Position numbers and translations under genes: made by a program | Notes under the pieces: generated by a model | Database searches by the model: none | What the model was told of the DNA's origin: nothing | Seen by the model: the letters and a program-made list of their open reading frames with translations, nothing else | Shown: positions 39,141 through 53,025 of the stretch, in pieces | Numbering within the stretch: position 1 is the first letter of the stretch | How the letters are laid out: each line of letters opens with the position of its first letter | Source: Pelargonium tetragonum | Taxonomy: Eukaryota > Streptophyta > Magnoliopsida > Geraniales > Geraniaceae | Direction of reading: 5' to 3' | Assembly (NCBI GenBank): GCA_036897445.1 | Contig: JAYMTL010000021.1 | Span: 1 to 64,000, forward strand | DNA length: 64,000 nt

Positions 39141-42100
39141 CATTATTTGGAACTATGACCATTGCGTTTATTAAGATATTAGGAACTTTTTAAAAGAGGC
39201 TTATACGTCAATATATAACTACTATAACTAAAAGGGCCGCCCCGAAAGAAGAAATCCCGCTGGATTCTATAAAGCTCGAGCCGGCCTGCTTTTTAATAAT
39301 ATATTTGTTATTTAAACGCAAAATTCCCCTCAAATCCTAAAAAACTCAAAGTCTTTGCCCTGCGTCCCTTATTTAATGAGTTTTGACTAAGTTGAATACC
39401 CAAAGGAAAAGTTATTAATAAAGACTTTAGAGCCATTTTTTAGAGGGGGCTTCCACTTGGGTTGTGACTTTACCACACTTAACTTCCCTTGAAGGAAAGG
39501 GAGACTCTCTTATATGATTTGAATTGAACCACATATAAATTAAATATACTTCAAAAACCCTATATATATATGCCAATCGAGTCCTTATCATTGTTACTTT
39601 ACTTAATCCACGAAAGCTTTATTTATACTGTATAGTTCGGCGGCCCCAAGAGGATTTACCCTCCTAATTAAGTAAACACTAAGTATCCTAGATAAGAAAA
39701 TAAAAAAGCTTCTACAAATTATAAATAACTTTAAGAGGGAGGGGGGTACCCAGGAAAACTCTTGAAAAAGGGAATGGGTTCTGGAATTAGGCATTAGGCA
39801 CCTAAAAAGATATAGAGAGAGAAAACTCAGTTGATAAGAATTATACAAGTATAAAAGAAAGCTTTGCGTTTGAGATGAGAAGCTCTTTACTGGTAAACAG
39901 TATTACTAGGACTAGACGAATGTATCAAATAGGAATTTGAGGGATTCCTTATAATTGAACTCTATAGGGACTACTCTACCTACCTAGTTTATAAAGTCTT
40001 TCTACTTAAGTTATTGTTTTAGGTGCTACTCTTTTCTATTTCTAGTTAACTTTGTTTTAGAGTCTTTCTAGAAAAGATAAGGCTTCTGAAGTAAGTTAGT
40101 TTAGATTTTTTTGATATATTAAGGGTTCTAGTTAATGCTTTAATTCATAATAGATATACTCGGTTAGTCCTATAAATAAACTACGAGGATGCCGATTACA
40201 ATCTTTCTAAGGGCAGAGGTATGACAGGTAAAATTTGTATTTAAATCCCTCGGCTCTGACCCCTATGAATTATCAGTCTGGGATAATGTTAAGTAGAATT
40301 TATTAACAAAGTCTCGAACTTAAATAAATAGGGCACCAAGAGCTTTAGAGGTTGGTTACTAGGCACACAGCTTTTTCGGGAATTTTCCTTAATTGTAGTT
40401 CAGTCTCTTGTTTATCGAGAAGGTTGCTATTTTTCTATACTCTATAAAATAATGTAATGACGAAGAGAAAGAAACCCACTTTCGTAAATAATAAAGGAAC
40501 AATCTATCAAGAGCTAGTGCTCCTGGGAATATTTTCTTTTTTCTATCCCTTGGGTTTGCTTTTACAAGGAATATACTTAATCTGAGAATTTCAGGATAGC
40601 GTAGAAAAGATTTTAAATACAATAAAAGTCCAAGCGAAAATCAAAACCGATAAGATATCCTGCACTTTACTTTAATAACAAGAAGTGGGCTTGAACCTTT
40701 CGGGTTAAGTTTAGATATAGACCCCAACCCTAATTATAATTTTGCATCAAGCATATCTCCGAACTTTTTTAAAATCCATTAAGTGGAACGAAACCCATGA
40801 TTAGCACTAAGCCACAAGTGCCCTTCTTTGGAATTTAGAAAGGATTAAACTCTAATACTTAAAGGGCTTTTACTGGGTTTTAAGTGGGCTGCAGCCTGAA
40901 GTAACTTGTAAGTCATGGGTTTAATTTAAAAAGGAGCTCCTAGCGGCTCATTTAGTAGAAGAATAATATAGAGCTAAGGGAAAACCCGCGTAAATTCTTA
41001 AAAGGAGAAAGAGCCCCTATAAGGAAGATTTTTAGTTTACTGATAGGCCCATGGTTTCTCGTAAGCTATAGGTTCAAATTCACTTGAAAAAAGCATTATT
41101 AAGGACTAGAGTTATAAGCAGAGGGAGAAAAACTAAAAGGGGCTCTTTGGTATATTCCAAAATAGGAGATTCGAGTGCCGTAACAACTTTAAGTAAGTAT
41201 TAAATGAAATTGAATTCCCTTGGGAAAGGTTTTTTATAAGATTCTTAACAATATGCATAAGCTCAAGATATCTCCTTTACTTATATTTTGTATTCGATCA
41301 CTTTTAATAGAGCTTTACTGTAAGTAGATTTTGGTTATATTATAAGGACTTGAATAGATTTTCTTTCCTCCGGAGTTCTACCGAAACCCGTAAGTATTAG
41401 TTTCCTTTTACTAACTTAACACCCCTAAAAGGAATAGGTTTAAAGTTTAGTAAGCAAAAAGTCAAAGTCGGAGTAGAAATACTAAATTAATATTGTACTC
41501 TTAAAAAAATAGCCGTGAGAATTAAGACTTAATAAAAAACCTTGTGGAATCCCTAAATGTTATAATCCGATATATACACACAGGGTCTTAAAGGAAACTC
41601 CCCTTTCTATTTAAATTCGTATATGACCTACTTTAGAGGCTGGAAGAGAAGAGATAAATAACGTATTTCTAAAGCCCTTTTTGTATTTGTACTTTTAACT
41701 TGAGCATTAAATTCTAGAAAGCTTTTCATAAACTAAATAAATACGACCCATAAGAATCTCTATATTAAAGAATTCAACGAGGCTCAGAGCCGCTTTTTCT
41801 TTATAAAATCTTGCTTTATGACTGCTCTTAAATACTTTAAAGCGAGGAATCTCTGGTTTGCCTAAACACAAGGAAGGCTCGGTAAAAAGCCCCCGGTTAA
41901 AAATCTTAATACGCTCTAAAATTGTCATAAGTATAAGGGACCCATCGAAAAACTCCACTAGTTAAGTCCCGGTTCATCATTTTATCATTTTAAATAGGGA
42001 GCTTATTTATAGAACAACAATGTATATTGCTCAGCAGCGGCCCTGAGAGCGCAAAAGAATTTTGTGCCTAATTAACAAGGTACTACTGAAAGGATACTCA

Positions 42101-45100
42101 ATATTTTTAGTATGCCCCTAGTGCAAGACCCTGTAATTAATTAAACGGGGTCAGGCTCTCTTAAAGCCAATAAAGTAAGAAAAAAAGAAGAAAATTCAGA
42201 GCTGGTTAATTTTTTTGCTTTTGAGTAGCTATCTTTTTGTAACAGGGTTCTAAATACTCCTTGTAGTGAGCAATAAAATAATTAGCGGATCCTTGTTGGG
42301 GCTAGCTACAAACTCTAAGTTGACCCGAAAAGGATTCTATAGCGGAATCCCTTAAGTTTTAGGCGGCCCTTAACTTAAAGGGGATAATTTACTGCAAAAA
42401 GTCAATTTCCATGCTCGTTTTAAGACTCGAAAGTTTTAGGCGCGTGCAAGTACATTGACAACGACTTTATTACGTTGTTATACATTTAGTTGGAAAATAC
42501 ATTAAATATTAATACCATTAAAATACTTAATTCGAGCCTCTGCATAAACTCAAGAGTAATACGAGCACCCCTAAAAAATTCCTTCTTCAAATTTCGTAGA
42601 ATTTTAGCTTTGTTTGCATAACAAGGGCTGGAAACTACCCTATTGCAAACACTCAAAACCTTGGTAAGGGGAGAGATTATTAAAATCTTAAGCTTAATTA
42701 CAAGACAAGGAAGAACTTTTTTAAATTCCTTACTAGGTAAAATTTAGAGTGCTCTAAATTTAGGATAGATCCACAATTGGTTGGAAAGAATTTTTAAGTT
42801 CCATATCACAAGAGGTTATTAAATAATTGACGATTGTTATATAAAGATATAAAGTAAGTCTTATTCAAAAAGGGGCCTTATCGGGACCCCTGTATCCTTA
42901 GTAGCTCAGAGCTTTAATGCTTTTTAAGAAACAAGAAGCTGTACTCCCCTCGGGTTGATCCAAGTCTTTTACGTTAAACGGACCTAGCGTTTTGCTAAGC
43001 TAAAAAAACTATCCTAGGTAACTGACTGCTTTACATTATTTCATGTAGCAGCTATAAATACAAAGAACGAGACAAGTATAAAAAGTACTTACTCCTGGTT
43101 TTATGCTATCCGAATTTAAAGAATCTGACTTAGTGTCAAAAAAGCGACAGCTTCAATTAAGAGATTCTAAGTTAAGGAAAGAGAAATTTTTTAAGGAGCT
43201 TCCGGAATATAATGTATTCTGTTTACAGGAGTGCAGAAACCCATTTTAAGCAGGCTTTGATACGCCATTATGCTCGATTTATGTTGCTTAGAACATTTAA
43301 GATTAGTTTGAAGGCATACATAGAAAATGAGCTAAGGTATTCGAACCCAGGGTTAATTTCATTTCTTGAAGCATCTTAAAGGGACCCCTTAAATTTCCTA
43401 TCTCCGAGTCCATGACTTAGTATTTCACAGGATCCTATAATTATTCAGAGCTAAACAGGAGCTCCTTGGGTTATCCTTAGACTGCCTTTTTGAATAATTA
43501 TACAAGGAGTGCAACGCGGTAAACTTTTCAGAAAGATTGTTCTCTTTCTAGAGTACTGGGATTAGGAAGCGAAATATTTGTACTTTTAAATTCAAAATGA
43601 AAAGGAGTAGGGTACTATCAAAAATTGTGGATTGTTAAAAACTTTTGTATGAAAATTGATTTTTGAATTGAACCAAAATACCTTAAATTAAATACGGAAT
43701 GAAATTATATAGAGTCTGCCTGGTTAATCCTTTATTACGTACGCCGCAGAGAAATCTACTGGATTAAGTGCTTTAAAGCTTCTAGGAGTACTCTAAATAC
43801 AGGAAAAGATCTTCATTTTAATAATAAATATTAGAGCACTGTGACTTACAACCAGATAGGAGCCTTTGCATCATCTACGGGCCACATATTGATGTGGACT
43901 TAATTAAATACCCAACGCTTTCTCTAGAACTAGAATTTCTTATTGGTCCCGCAGCAAAAAGGAAAATCCCGGTTTAGTACAAGTTTAACTCTAAGAACCT
44001 TTTCCTTAAATTTGCCCCCTTTCAGAATCTAATAGAACATAAGGGTCCAGTAGAATCTTAGTAAAGGCAGAAGGTTAGAAACATAGGATCGACTCCTCCT
44101 AAGTAAAAGTCAATTTTGCGCACAAAAAGATGTAAGGGCCCATACAAGCTATGGCCTTAAGTATCCGAATAAGACTTAATTGCTAGATAGATAAAGGGTT
44201 CTTATCTTATACTTTCGAGTATTGGGGTTGAGACTAGTACCTTTTATAAAAGCTAAGAAACAGGTAATAAGCGCCTCTATCTCTCTTTTATGATTCCTTC
44301 TATTCTATTTTTTAAAGAGTACCGGTTAAACTTGGATACTTCTACAGCTATAACTATTAAGAAGATGTATTTTAGCCCACAAATTAATAAATCGTAGAAA
44401 GGAAGAAACTTATCCACTAAGAATTCATTAAATTAAAAGGTGTGCCGTTGCCTAATCAAAACTAAGTAGCAGCTAAGATTTTTTTAGAATAAACACATAA
44501 GGGAGTCTCTGCTTTATTATCTTATCTCGGACTTTAGACTGCATATTATAAAAACAGGGTCTACACCCGTACTTATAGAATAGGACAACTCACTCTAGCT
44601 CAAGCTATAATACAGGAATTTTGGCTCCGCTTTTACTAAACACCTTTATTTACATTAAGTGTATCTAATATTCATTTCAGTTTCGTTACATTTTATATAA
44701 TAATAGAACTTTTTAGGAACTTATAAATCCTCAAATTCAGATAAGTTCTCCTATAGAAATTTTTATAGGGAGAAAGACACCCATGAAAAGCAAGACTTGT
44801 TTCGATTATGACTCATTCAAGAAAGTTAGCAAATTATTGAGGATCCTTTGGCTCTACAGTTACTTTTTTTGCTCTATTTCTATAAAACGGATAACTGCAA
44901 GACTCCTTTTTTTATAAGATAGGGCTTGACTTTTTTATCTATAAGGAAGACGCCACCACTCGGATATGACTTTTGCTTTGTATGAATTTCCTTTAAATAA
45001 ACGGAACAAGAAAGATTGAATCTCAATTCTTTTCTAATTTTCTAATAAAAGGATCTCTAGCCCTCCTAAGGCGCTTGTATCCCTTGGGTCGGAAACCCCT

Positions 45101-47129
45101 TTTTTATGCTTAGTATGATTTTGATCGGGAAAGCCCATTAAAGTATTAACTAACTAAAGGACCTTAGTAAGAACCTACACTTATAATTGAATTTGTAGTT
45201 AAATCCGCGAATAAGGGACCCTCTAAAGTCGAGTAGCTCAAAACGTCAGCAATTGCCCAGGTAAACCTATAAACACAGCTCTCATTAATTACGCTTAACA
45301 CTTATCTAGTTTCGCAAGCGGGTTAGATTAGGGGGCGCACGGATACCCGGTTTTATTCTGTCTGAGAGTCCCTCTAAAATAGAAACCTGTTTAGCCATTT
45401 TAGACTAAATATCTTACCTTTCCTATATCAGTTATAAAAGAGTTGCCTAAAGAAAGATTCTAAATTTATATTCTTGTTTTTGTTAAATCTTTCCCTAAAT
45501 TAATATTGACTTTTAAGGGGCACCCAAAGACAGGGTAGAAAGGTTACTTTATAAAGGACGAAGTTTCAAGATTAGGAAAAGCTTTAACAGAAACCTAGAT
45601 TAAGTCCTGAAGCTTTTTTACACTCACCCAATTCTAACTTAAAATACCTTTAACCTGGAACTAGACCAAAAAGGATACGAATTCTTAGGCTTGAATAAGA
45701 GAAAGGGTCTGCCATTTATATAAAAGGTTTTGGGGCATGCGCTTTTTTACTGCAGTTTGATTCCTGTTTAGAGACTTTCGCAGACTTTTTTTATCCTTAT
45801 AGGAGTCTTCTTATAATCTTTAACTTACGTTATATCACAAGGAAAAGGCAGCGGGGTTTTTTACTAAATCTATTTGTTGTATTATAAGTATAGGTTTTGA
45901 AGTGCCACGTTTTTGTTTAAAATGACTTTTACGTCACAGGATTTATCTGCCTCAATTTGACTTCTCCGGAAAAGTCAAACCCGAATTTAGGGTCAACCGA
46001 GGAATATTCTACCGTACATATCTCTTTTCTACTAACTAAACCCACGGAGAACTTAGTTATTCAGGTCTTAATCTACACCCATAGAAAAACCGATCAATAT
46101 ATTGCTTAGAAATGGGTCTCCCATTGAAATTGCTTTTTAAAGGGCAAGATAATAATAAAGGGTTTCCTAAAAGGGATATAACCTTTCCTTTGATCCTTTG
46201 AATAATAAGTCAAAATTCTCACAGCACTGGACCTCAAAAAAGCGAAACCCCTTATCTGGAGTATTAATTAAATAAGCTGTAAAATTGACACATAGCATAG
46301 GTTCTAATCTAGATAGTGCTTCCTATTCTGTAAGCTAGACTTTAATAAATATCTAAATGTCGGCCTTGAATTCATAGTTTCAAATCCCCTATCCTAGATA
46401 ACTCAAAGCAATTTAAGTCGGGATCTTACCTTTTTTTATAAAAATCCCGCTAGAGGATCCCCAACTTAATTAAGTGTAAAAAAAGACAAGAAAATCGTCC
46501 TGTTACAAAAAAGCTTTGTTTAGGGGCTTAATTTTCTTAAATTAAATACTATTGGACTTAATACCAGGGACGCTCCATACAAAAAAGATTCAAGAATTTA
46601 CTAATTTGAGTGACTGGGATATCCTTAAGTTTAGCTGCCTATTTACTGGGTTTTTCTTGTATTGGAGATTTCAAAAAAGTACTCTGCTTTTGTATACTAT
46701 TATGTAGGATAGTCTCTAAGGCAAAGGGCAAAGTTTGTAAAAGAAATCCTGGTTTATATCATTTTTGAGTCAATTGCAAATCCCGAAACTTAATAAAGTT
46801 CTTCTGTTGTGGCCTATATTACTCTGGGTTTCTCCTCTAAAGCCTACTCCTTTTATAAAGTAAAGAAGTAAAATACACCATGAAATGCACATTTTTTAGA
46901 AAAACTTTATAGACTGCTTTATAACTTTCTTTCCGAATTCACAGTTAACATAAAGAAGCTTCGGGGTATATTATATTATAGAGTGCTGGACCTGGGTTCA
47001 AAAGGACTTATAAAGGATTTTGTTTGAGCAAAAAGAACTTTTTAGAGCTTAGTACCGAATAGAATTTCTCCTGGATCTTAATTTATAAACTTGTTGTACC
47101 TAGATTTCTTGCTTTTTTAAGATCTTAGT
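39141..47129. other. AT-rich spacer without recognisable genes
   Basis: Three frames of 77-83 codons (39603-39848, 40389-40622, 41707-41958, all minus) carry no recognisable motif. A perfect hairpin lies at 42740-42761. T-arm-like heptamers occur near 40690, 41070, 43335 and 46990 without the rest of a tRNA. Confidence 0.55.
42740..42761. repeat. Perfect 10-bp inverted repeat, 2-base spacer
   Basis: AAATTTAGAG (42740-42749) and CTCTAAATTT (42752-42761) are exact reverse complements around TG. It stands alone in spacer DNA. Confidence 0.8.
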
Positions 47130-47459
47130 ATGTCATTTTATAATCAATCATCTACTTCGGCGAAGAGTATATCTCAAAGCTCTTGTAACCCGCTTCCAAA
47201 ATTAGGAGTAGGTTAAGAGAATGCCCTTAATGCTTATGCTAATGTGGATAGTTTTGACTTCTTCGATTTGATAAAAGACGAGAGCTTTCCCGGTGGCAGA
47301 AAGGACTCTTTAGTTAAGAAATTTGAATTCCACCTTAAAATTACGGATACCCTTATCTTTTTCGTATTTTCAAAAGCTTTATTACAAATTCCAGTAGCCG
47401 ACTTGCCCCTGCCTATAAGCTCGAGAATTTTAGTAAACTATAATAATATTAAGGAATAA
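47130..47459 (+). pseudogene. Pseudogene-like frame with ATG and one in-frame stop, unknown product
   Basis: A frame beginning with ATG at 47130 runs about 110 codons to a TAA at 47457 with only one in-frame stop on the way. The stop-free part from 47244 alone is 71 codons. The first third is serine-rich and polar (MSFYNQSSTSAKSISQ), and the middle is acidic and aromatic (DSFDFFDLIKDES). Then come a lysine-rich segment and a hydrophobic tail. The frame being continuous on both sides of the stop is the main evidence for a former coding sequence. A single C-to-T change can create such a stop, fitting the regional mutation bias. I recognise no family. A short young pseudogene, an exon or chance are the alternatives. 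Confidence 0.3.
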
Positions 47460-50400
47460 ATCCTTAAATCTTGTCCTAGACTCTATGTTATTTGATTCTC
47501 ATGTTTGTAGAACTGCCAATTGAAAATAGAAGTTGTCAAATGTTATAGAGGTTAAGTACCTTTTATTTCTTGTTAATAGTAAGTAGCGGAACTCAAAGGA
47601 TTTTAACTAAACCAGCACGGAATTTTAAGTGTACAGCCCCCGGAATCTCTAAAAAACATATCTAGCTATTTTGCCAAAGAGAGCTATTCGTAAAAAGTGT
47701 TGTCCCAACGCTACTGCTTTGTTATAAACACTTGGATTCCCGAACAGAAAAGCAGACCCTGGATCCCCAGTCCCAAGTTTCTCTTGCTTTGTGATATATT
47801 CCAGAACCTTTAGATTCAAAAAGGCTTAGTAAGACAATAAAGTTTTTTTATAAGAACCGGACACTGGATTAGGCATTACCCGGCCCTTTCCTAGAGAGTA
47901 CGTAGCTTTTAAAGGATATACCTTGTGTTGAGTAGCTTTCATTTTTCAAATTACATAAAAATACCCATAACTTAAGTGTTATACTGTTAAAATTAGCTTT
48001 TCGCCCCTGACACTTTTTTTAGAAAGAAGATAACAAACAGGTTTAATTCCTTTCTCCTGCATCCTACTTATTTGTAAGTTAAAGAACATGTTAAATTGAA
48101 AAAGAACAAATTGCTAGTATAACTTCAAATTCCTAAAACGGGGACTCTTTGCATGTAAAGGGGGTTAGACTTCGTAGCACCCAAAAACTCTTAGATTTTA
48201 CGCGAGTACATACGGAGGCTCGCTATGAGAAGGGGAATGATCCACTAGGAATCGCAGTCCTAAATAGGATAACTCAGAAAAACCTGTCACTTATTTTGTA
48301 ACTATTTTATACTTATGTATGGTATGTTTAATAGAACTTACTCTTTTTCTTTTCTTAAACCTATGAACCTCTAGCTTCAAAAAGGAAATAGTTGAACTTT
48401 TGCAGTGTTTAAGTTTAGTACAGTTCCCTGGGTTTCTAGATGATTGTAAATTTAGTGCGAATCGAGAAAAACGGAATCCGCTATATTCAAAAAGGTCAAA
48501 GAAGTTTATCAAAATTACCGGGAAATCCAGGGTACTATCCTTGAAACCTTACGCTAGTAACAAGGATAAACCTTTTCCAGATAGCGGTTTACCGAATATT
48601 AGGTATTTCTTGCAGATTTAACTAAGACAAAGGTGTTTTTCCTTTCTAACAACTCTATCTATTTAAGGAGTCTCTTGCAAATCTTACTTATAGTACTTTG
48701 AGAATCCTCTTTGTTTAAGCTTAGACTTAATACAGAAGTCATTTAGTTATTTAGAGTCTTTTGTATACCCAAACCCGTAAAAATTTCTTTTAGGTCTTCT
48801 TTCAAGGGTCCTTGCAGTGATAGAAACCTCAGGAGATCCCATGGGTACCCTAGTTTTAATACGCTACATAGCCCGTTCCTTGTTAATTTACTTTAAAAAA
48901 TATAGTAACCGGGAGCGCCTCCTACATATTGGTATTGTAAAACCCTATACTTCATATTTATTTGTTACCCAGGGTATTCACTGTAAGCAAAAGTTTCCTA
49001 ACTTAATACTCAAGCCGTCGATCTGGTAACAAAAGTAGAACTTACCTAAATATAAAAAAGATGTAAGGAATACGCGCCAAAAATTCTTGTTATAATACAC
49101 CTCTTTGACTAAACTTCGATTAAATTTATTTAAACTATTATTAGATAAAAGGGGTAAAACCTGAGTAAGGGACTCCGCTTTATATTTATAGGTATCCCTA
49201 TTATAAATACTTAAAAATAGGCAGAGAGTCCTTTTACAATCTCGTAAGATAGTTTTGTGGAATTTGGGACTTACGGGGCAGCTAATTAAAGCTTTTTATT
49301 CTTTCATATTCCGTTGGAAGAAGTTTTATATACTGAAAACTCTTAAGTTTTTTAGAAAAAAAAGAGTAGCAAGTTTTCAAGCAAGAAAAGCGGGAACAAT
49401 TATAAGAAACCTAAAGGAAATGTAAGTACAAAAGTTCTTGCGGGAAAATCTGGGTACAGTGTAGCTAAAGAAAGCAAAGTTTTAAGAAGAAGCCCTCAAG
49501 TGTTTAATAAAATGAATTAAAAACATCTCACAGAATCCCTTTAGCTAGGCGTAGAATCTTGGATACACTAGCAAAGGGTTGATTATCTTGACAGGAAAAT
49601 TGTTCAGTTACTCTTTTTCAACGCCTCTAAGCAGCCTGAGGCTCCTTTTATGAATTTCGGTAATTAAAAACAATTAAGTAAGGATAGCAGAATAACTGGA
49701 CCTATCTACTAGCTACTCATTTAGGTATTCACTCATGTGTTTACTCATATTATATTAGGATACAAACTACCGAGTATCGAAAAGGGAGCTTCGGTGCAAG
49801 AATTCCGAGAGCTGCTACTAAGGACAAGAAAGACTATTCAATTATCTAATGAGGGGTTCCTTTACAAAAATGAAGTTCTCTTGAGTTCCGCAAACAAGGT
49901 ATCCTTACAATATCTTTACTAAGAAGGTACCCTTAAAAATACAGTATTTGAAAAACGGTTGTTACCCTCTTTATCCACATTCGCAAGGGGATTACTTTCG
50001 ATAGCTAAAAGCATCGGATACTCTTTATATTATATAAAATTTTGTATAAAACCTGATTTGAGCACTGAAAACACCTTTCTGTATAGAATTAAGGATGGTT
50101 TTTACGGTTAGAGAAGCCCTTTTGAAGCAGTGATTCTTGGAATAGGAGGACTCTGGAAAAATAGAATTAACTAAAAATTCAGTATATTAGGAGCTCCCCT
50201 TGAGACGCTTTAAGGACGTTTTTTGTGATTTGCCTAAGTCTCTTCCGTTACATATCAATTTGCCAGTCCTAGATTACTAAAGATCCCGAGTGGTGATTAG
50301 ATTAGAAAGATATGTCCGAAAAAGCCCGAATCTAGTTAAATGCTTCTATGTTAAATTTCAATTTCATTGATAGATCTAAGGCTGTACTACTCCTGGAAAT

Positions 50401-51738
50401 AGTACTTCAGTAGTAGAAGACTCTGGTCAGAGGAACTAAACGCAGTAAAAATGTATATTTATAGCCCGAGTTATTAAGAGCTATCCATAGGAATAGGAGC
50501 TCACTTAGTTAGCTCATAGGGAAATCTCTTGCCTAAGTCTTTTTTTATTGATAAGAAGAAGAGGGGGTCCAGTATAGAGTATACAAGTCTTTTTCGAGTC
50601 TATACTTCGACTTAAGGGTTTTAAAATAAAAACACTGGCAGTCAGTAACCCGGTCGAAGATGGTATAGTAAAGGCTTTCAATTTGGAAGTTTCTTTAGTT
50701 CCTGTGCTTTGTGGAAAGCAGAAATTAGGGGCATTTTTCTAGAGTTCTAGGGTTTTTACAACTAGGAAATCCTATAAATAAAGAAAATCCTTTGGGACAG
50801 TTTACAAACAAATGGGTATTTCAGTTAAAAGTAAAGCCCGGTTATTTTAGTTATCATTATCTTACTTATTACTAAATTCCTTATCTTACTTATTACTAAA
50901 TTCCTTTTTAGCTGGATCAGGAAGAATACTATACTTCAGTCTTTATCGAAAAAAATTTCCTTTTCTATATTACCCTCGTATATTAACCCTTTCTAGGATT
51001 TCTAAGACTTAAGTCTCCCAAGTACAAATTTACACCCTATTAACCGCTTCATTTTTGAAAGACACTCGCTAAAGGAAATCCCCTTATTAAAACCTTTAAA
51101 CTCTCTGGTCTAAGAGAACCTCCTATGAACACCTCAATTTCGGGATTTAAAGAGCTCTAAAAAGAAGGGACTCCCCTTATACTCTGAAGCTTACTTCTGG
51201 ACAAGGAAACTTTGCTAACCTGTTAAAGAGTTCTCCTTGATGTCGTGGGTAGCTTTCTCACAAGATTGCCACTTACTTGTAGAGTACGGGTGTGTACAAC
51301 TCAATTTGTATTGAATCCTAAAACGGGCAACACTTTTTTTATAATACAATGACTATACCGACAAATAAAGATATAGATTAATGAACCCTTTCGAAAGTTT
51401 TTTGCCCTATCCTCAGAAATAACTACTCTGGCTACCTTTTTAACACGAGATTTCTTACTAGGGTATACGCGTATATTATAATTCACAAGAAATTTATAGT
51501 ATCAAAAACCACTTAGAAGTTAGGTGTTACTTTCTGATTTTGACTATATATCTTTTGCAAATGAAGGCCGGTTAGATTAAGACTTGTATTCTTTTGGATA
51601 CACCACTGAATTTGTGCTATTGCGTGTTTTACTTTTCTATGCATTCTGAAAAAATTCTATATACCTAAAATTTTTAATAAAGAAGGACCCTTTTTTCTAA
51701 AAGCTTTAGGATAGTTTTACACTTTATACGCACAAAAT
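47460..51738. other. AT-rich spacer without recognisable genes
   Basis: Overlapping opposite-strand frames of 73 codons near 48291-48621, 70 codons at 48817-49029, and 61 codons at 49737-49922 and 51301-51486 have no motif. A 24-bp tandem duplication lies at 50857-50904. Confidence 0.5.
50857..50904. repeat. Tandem duplication, 24-bp unit x2
   Basis: A 24-bp unit beginning TTATCTTACTTATT occupies 50857-50880 and is repeated without mismatch at 50881-50904. It is the longest perfect tandem duplication I found in the window. Confidence 0.92.
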
Positions 51739-53007
51739 CTAATAAATAGATAAGGATGTTTTATTAATAATTAGATAGCAAAGTCTAGTTGTTAGTTGAG
51801 CGTGACGGAACCTAGTTTGTTTAGATGATAAGGTATCCGTAGTATGCTTTGTTAATGCCGCGAGCTGAGGGAGCTCTTCACTTATTTTTCTTATGATTCG
51901 AATTCCATCCCCTTTGTTATGAAAGGTAAAGAGTATAGCTACAAAAGGATTGTAAGATGTTGAGTGCGCGGAAGAGAGAGAAAGAACAGAGTCTTCTGAA
52001 AGAGGTGTAGTTATGAGTAAGAAGTCTATAAAGCTAAGGCTAATCGGGCTCGGTAAATTCAGTAATTGAAATATAGGCGCTGTCAAAGTAGGAGCTTTCC
52101 TAATCCGCACAGGAAGAAGAGACTTAAATTGGGAGTCTAGAATCTCTAACTACTATTAAAGTAAAGTAAGTCAAGTTTGAGTTGGTCTTCCTGTATTCCA
52201 GTTAAGGGAGTTTACAAGAGCAATAGCTAGCTACAGGCTAGAAGCCACAAGAAAGGTATAGTATAGTTATAAAAGTACAGGAGTTTAAACAAAAAAGGTT
52301 GGTTGAGACGGAGACTAAGATGGGTTCTTAAAGTCAATCCCCGAGGTTAAAACACACGACTATCACAAGCTTTCTTATTAGTTACTTAGGTATAACCCTA
52401 TGGGATACTCAGTGCTAATTTCTAATAAAGATAAAAACAAGACACTTAAAGCGTTTGCTTACCTGTTTCCAGTTCGTAAGTAAGTTCATTAACAGAGAAA
52501 CTCTTTCTTACGCCTCCTTATATCCTTGGAAGCCTTTAGAGTGAAAAAGGTTGCCTATCTGTTACTTCTTTCCTGTTCTAAGTTAACTAAAGAGTGGGAT
52601 AAGTCAAAGTAATTTGTCAATAAATAGGTATACTGGGTCGGGGTTCTAGGGGGCTATTAGGTAAGCAATAGAGGATTCCCCTAAGCCATTTCTAAGTCAA
52701 TCTTTCCTTTAAGTTTATAATAGAGTATGCAGAGTCAGAGAGTTAGTTCCACTATGATTTTTAAGGAGGCGAGGAATTAGGAAGACTAGATTCTCTAAAC
52801 TAAGGCTTAAGGTATTATCAAGAGTCAAAGTCTAGCTCATAAGAATATCAAGATACAGAATAGGGTAGGGTTGTATATCTTACCAGAATCTTGCCAAGAC
52901 TTTAGAGTGGAAGCCCTCTTTTGATTTGAGCTGTAAAGGTCCCCTAACCTAAGGCACAGAACTTAGTAATAAATTGTACAAACGCAAGAGTTTTTTATCC
53001 TACAAGT

Positions 53008-53025
53008 TTTTATAAGTTTTATAAG
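53008..53025. repeat. Tandem duplication, 9-bp unit x2
   Basis: TTTTATAAG occurs twice in succession (53008-53016, 53017-53025) with no mismatch. Confidence 0.8.

Noticed and set aside
51739-52110. Longest frame in the window (123 codons, minus), with a passing resemblance to histone H2B around its C-terminal third
   Set aside because: The matches are scattered, need a large internal gap, and the opposite strand has a more convincing protein texture in the same place. It is most likely a shadow frame.
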